This document shows, in pieces, positions 62,530 through 64,000 of a stretch of 64,000 nt of DNA. Below the pieces are notes generated by a model. That model was not told where the DNA came from. It saw only the letters and a program-made list of their open reading frames with translations, and ran no database searches. The first letter of the stretch is position 1; each line of letters begins with the position of its first letter. The position numbers and the translations under genes are program-made. Source of the stretch: Pandoraea sp. (GTDB lineage: Bacteria; Pseudomonadota; Gammaproteobacteria; Burkholderiales; Burkholderiaceae); assembly GCA_031291335.1 (NCBI GenBank), contig JARLJF010000020.1, positions 22,103 through 86,102 of the forward strand, read 5' to 3'.

Positions 62530-62554
62530 CGTGACCTGCACGCGGTTATCGGAA

Positions 62555-63958
62555 TCAGATCTCGAAGCCCGGGTCAGGCGAGCGCAGCTTGCGCCAGATC
62601 GACCGCACGGTGAACGCGACGAGCAGTACCGTCAGACTGGCGACACCGAGTGCCAGCGGTGTGCGCTGATCCGGAATGAAGGCCATGGCGCCGACGATGG
62701 ACAGCATGCCGATAATCGCGACCCAGGTGAGGTACGGAAAGCCCCACATCCGCACCTTCAGCTTGCCCGGTGCTTCGCGTTCCAGCCGCTTGCGCAACTT
62801 CAGTTGCGAGAACGCGATCAGCACGTACACGAAAATCGCCACCGTGCCGTAAGAGTTCACGAGGAAGGCAAACACCGTGTCGGGCGAGACGTAAGACATC
62901 ACCACGGCGGCGTAGCCGAACAGCGTGCCGACGAGAATCGCACGAACCGGCACGCCACGTGAGTTGAGCTTGGCAAGCGAGCGCGGGGCGTCGCCACGGC
63001 GCGTGAGCGCGAAGAGCATGCGCGACGAGGCGTACAGGCCCGAGTTCAACGCCGAGAGAACGGCGGTGAGCACGACCGCGTTCATGATGTGCGCGGCAGC
63101 CGGAATGCGCATGGCTTCGAGCGCGCTCACGTACGGCGTCGCCATGCCGGCCGAGTTCCAGGGCACGAGCATGACCACCAGCAGGATCGAGCCGATGTAG
63201 AAGAACAGCACGCGTCCGATGACCGAATTGGTCGCTCGTGCGACGGCTTGTTGCGGCTCGGCCGCTTCGGCGGCGGCAATCGTCACGATCTCCGCACCGA
63301 AATAGAAGCCGGTGGCCGCGACGGCCCCTGCCATCACGGGACCGATGCCGTTGGGCATGAAGCCGCCGTGCGAGAGCAGATTGCCGGTGCTCGCCACGGC
63401 GCCCGGCCACATGCCGAACACGAACAGCCCGCCGAGGAACAGGAACACGACGATCGCCGCAACCTTGATCGACGCAAACCAGAATTCGAACTCGCCGTAC
63501 GACGCCACCGACACCAGATTGGTCAGCGTGAGCACGACCAGCAGCGCGAGACTGATGGCCCAGGCGGGAATGTCCGGCAGCCAGAACTGAATCAGGTTGG
63601 CCCCCGCCACGGCTTCCACGGCGACCACGATGACCCAGAAGTACCAATACATCCACCCCGTCAGAAAGCCGGCCAGTTCGCCGCCGACCGGTTTGTCGTT
63701 CCACGCGAGCCGGGCGTACTCGTAGAACGACCCGACGGCGGGTAACGCGCACGCCATCTCGCCGAGCATGCGCATGACGAGCACCACGAGCGCACCGGTA
63801 ATAAGGAACGACAGGACTGCCGCCGGGCCGGCTGCGTGCACGACCACGCCGCTGCCGACGAAGAGGCCGGCGCCGATCACGCCTCCCAGCGCGATCATGC
63901 TCATGTGACGTTGCTTGAGGCTCGATTGCAGATGGGTTCCGCTGTCACGATTGGCCAT
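62555..63958 (-). CDS. Amino acid permease, GabP-like
   Basis: This is a 467-residue, 12-helix APC-superfamily permease. The N-terminal signature is QRHMSMIALGGVIGAGLFVGSG, and FWFASIKVAAIVVF, FYFGAEIVTIAAAEAAEPQQAV and NSGLYASSRMLFALTRRGDAP follow. The start MANRDSG at 63958 has GGGAGG a few bases upstream, so the gene is complete here, although the track runs to the window edge. GabP (4-aminobutyrate) and the Burkholderia-type beta-alanine/proline permeases are the closest groups I can name. An omega-amino acid or taurine-like cargo would suit the neighbourhood but is not shown. Confidence 0.85.
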   Translation of the reverse strand: MANRDSGTHLQSSLKQRHMSMIALGGVIGAGLFVGSGVVVHAAGPAAVLSFLITGALVVLVMRMLGEMACALPAVGSFYEYARLAWNDKPVGGELAGFLTGWMYWYFWVIVVAVEAVAGANLIQFWLPDIPAWAISLALLVVLTLTNLVSVASYGEFEFWFASIKVAAIVVFLFLGGLFVFGMWPGAVASTGNLLSHGGFMPNGIGPVMAGAVAATGFYFGAEIVTIAAAEAAEPQQAVARATNSVIGRVLFFYIGSILLVVMLVPWNSAGMATPYVSALEAMRIPAAAHIMNAVVLTAVLSALNSGLYASSRMLFALTRRGDAPRSLAKLNSRGVPVRAILVGTLFGYAAVVMSYVSPDTVFAFLVNSYGTVAIFVYVLIAFSQLKLRKRLEREAPGKLKVRMWGFPYLTWVAIIGMLSIVGAMAFIPDQRTPLALGVASLTVLLVAFTVRSIWRKLRSPDPGFEI

Positions 63959-64000
63959 GGTGACCTCCCGTGAGGTGGCCCGCGATGGGCGCGGCGGCAC

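Noticed and set aside
1-64000. tRNA, rRNA, insertion sequences or prophage
   Set aside because: No cloverleaf-like gene, transposase, integrase or structural phage protein was recognised in any frame. A covariance-model search would be needed to exclude small RNAs.

Overview
The window is GC-rich, densely coded DNA from a Betaproteobacterium, most likely Burkholderiaceae (Pandoraea, Burkholderia or Cupriavidus type). This rests on gene content: the beta-ketoadipate set pcaIJF with pcaR, homogentisate-route genes, many LysR and IclR regulators and a sulfonate island. It is inferred from the reading, not from a search. I saw no rRNA, tRNA, CRISPR array, phage or complete insertion sequence.

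Layout. 1-6.9 kb: the 3' end of a class A penicillin-binding protein gene, a LysR regulator, a methyltransferase, an NAD formate dehydrogenase, a glutathione S-transferase with a frameshifted C-terminus, and a chloroperoxidase-like hydrolase. 7-11.9 kb: an aromatic amino acid unit with aminotransferase, AroP-type permease and 4-hydroxyphenylpyruvate dioxygenase, plus a divergent Lrp/AsnC regulator. 11.9-14.4 kb: a decayed MFS transporter fragment, then leuA behind a leucine-rich leader ORF and an attenuator-like terminator. 14.5-18.3 kb: pcaIJ-pcaF and divergent pcaR around a 34-bp inverted repeat. 18.4-23.4 kb: a metallo-beta-lactamase-fold protein, FAD monooxygenase and DUF2783 operon, facing two overlapping IclR genes.

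23.5-43.5 kb is mixed accessory metabolism. It holds a histidine acid phosphatase lipoprotein, a hydrolase-MarR pair with tandem operators and a small secreted repeat protein. It also holds an aromatic-acid MFS transporter, divergent opgG and bglX, a LysR/tartrate dehydrogenase pair and sulfur-scavenging-type genes (flavin monooxygenase, ABC binding protein). The stretch ends with LysR/Old Yellow Enzyme, a degenerate EAL protein with a possible sigma-54 promoter, and an MFS transporter.

43.9-57.7 kb is the most coherent block, a C2-sulfonate island. An MFS importer, a GMC dehydrogenase and an IclR regulator match the isethionate set iseU-iseJ-iseR. A DAO-type flavoprotein with a small SnoaL-like partner matches taurine dehydrogenase tauY-tauX. 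Both routes would yield sulfoacetaldehyde, which Xsc converts to acetyl phosphate and sulfite; Pta then makes acetyl-CoA and a TauE/SafE protein could export sulfite. A second IclR and a CobS/CobT-like AAA+/VWA pair lie between the two halves. A 37-base motif upstream of xsc recurs between that IclR gene and cobS, which suggests one regulon.

58-64 kb: a DUF3311 protein with a sodium:solute symporter, a YtcJ-type amidohydrolase, a CobW-type GTPase, and a convergent GabP-like amino acid permease.
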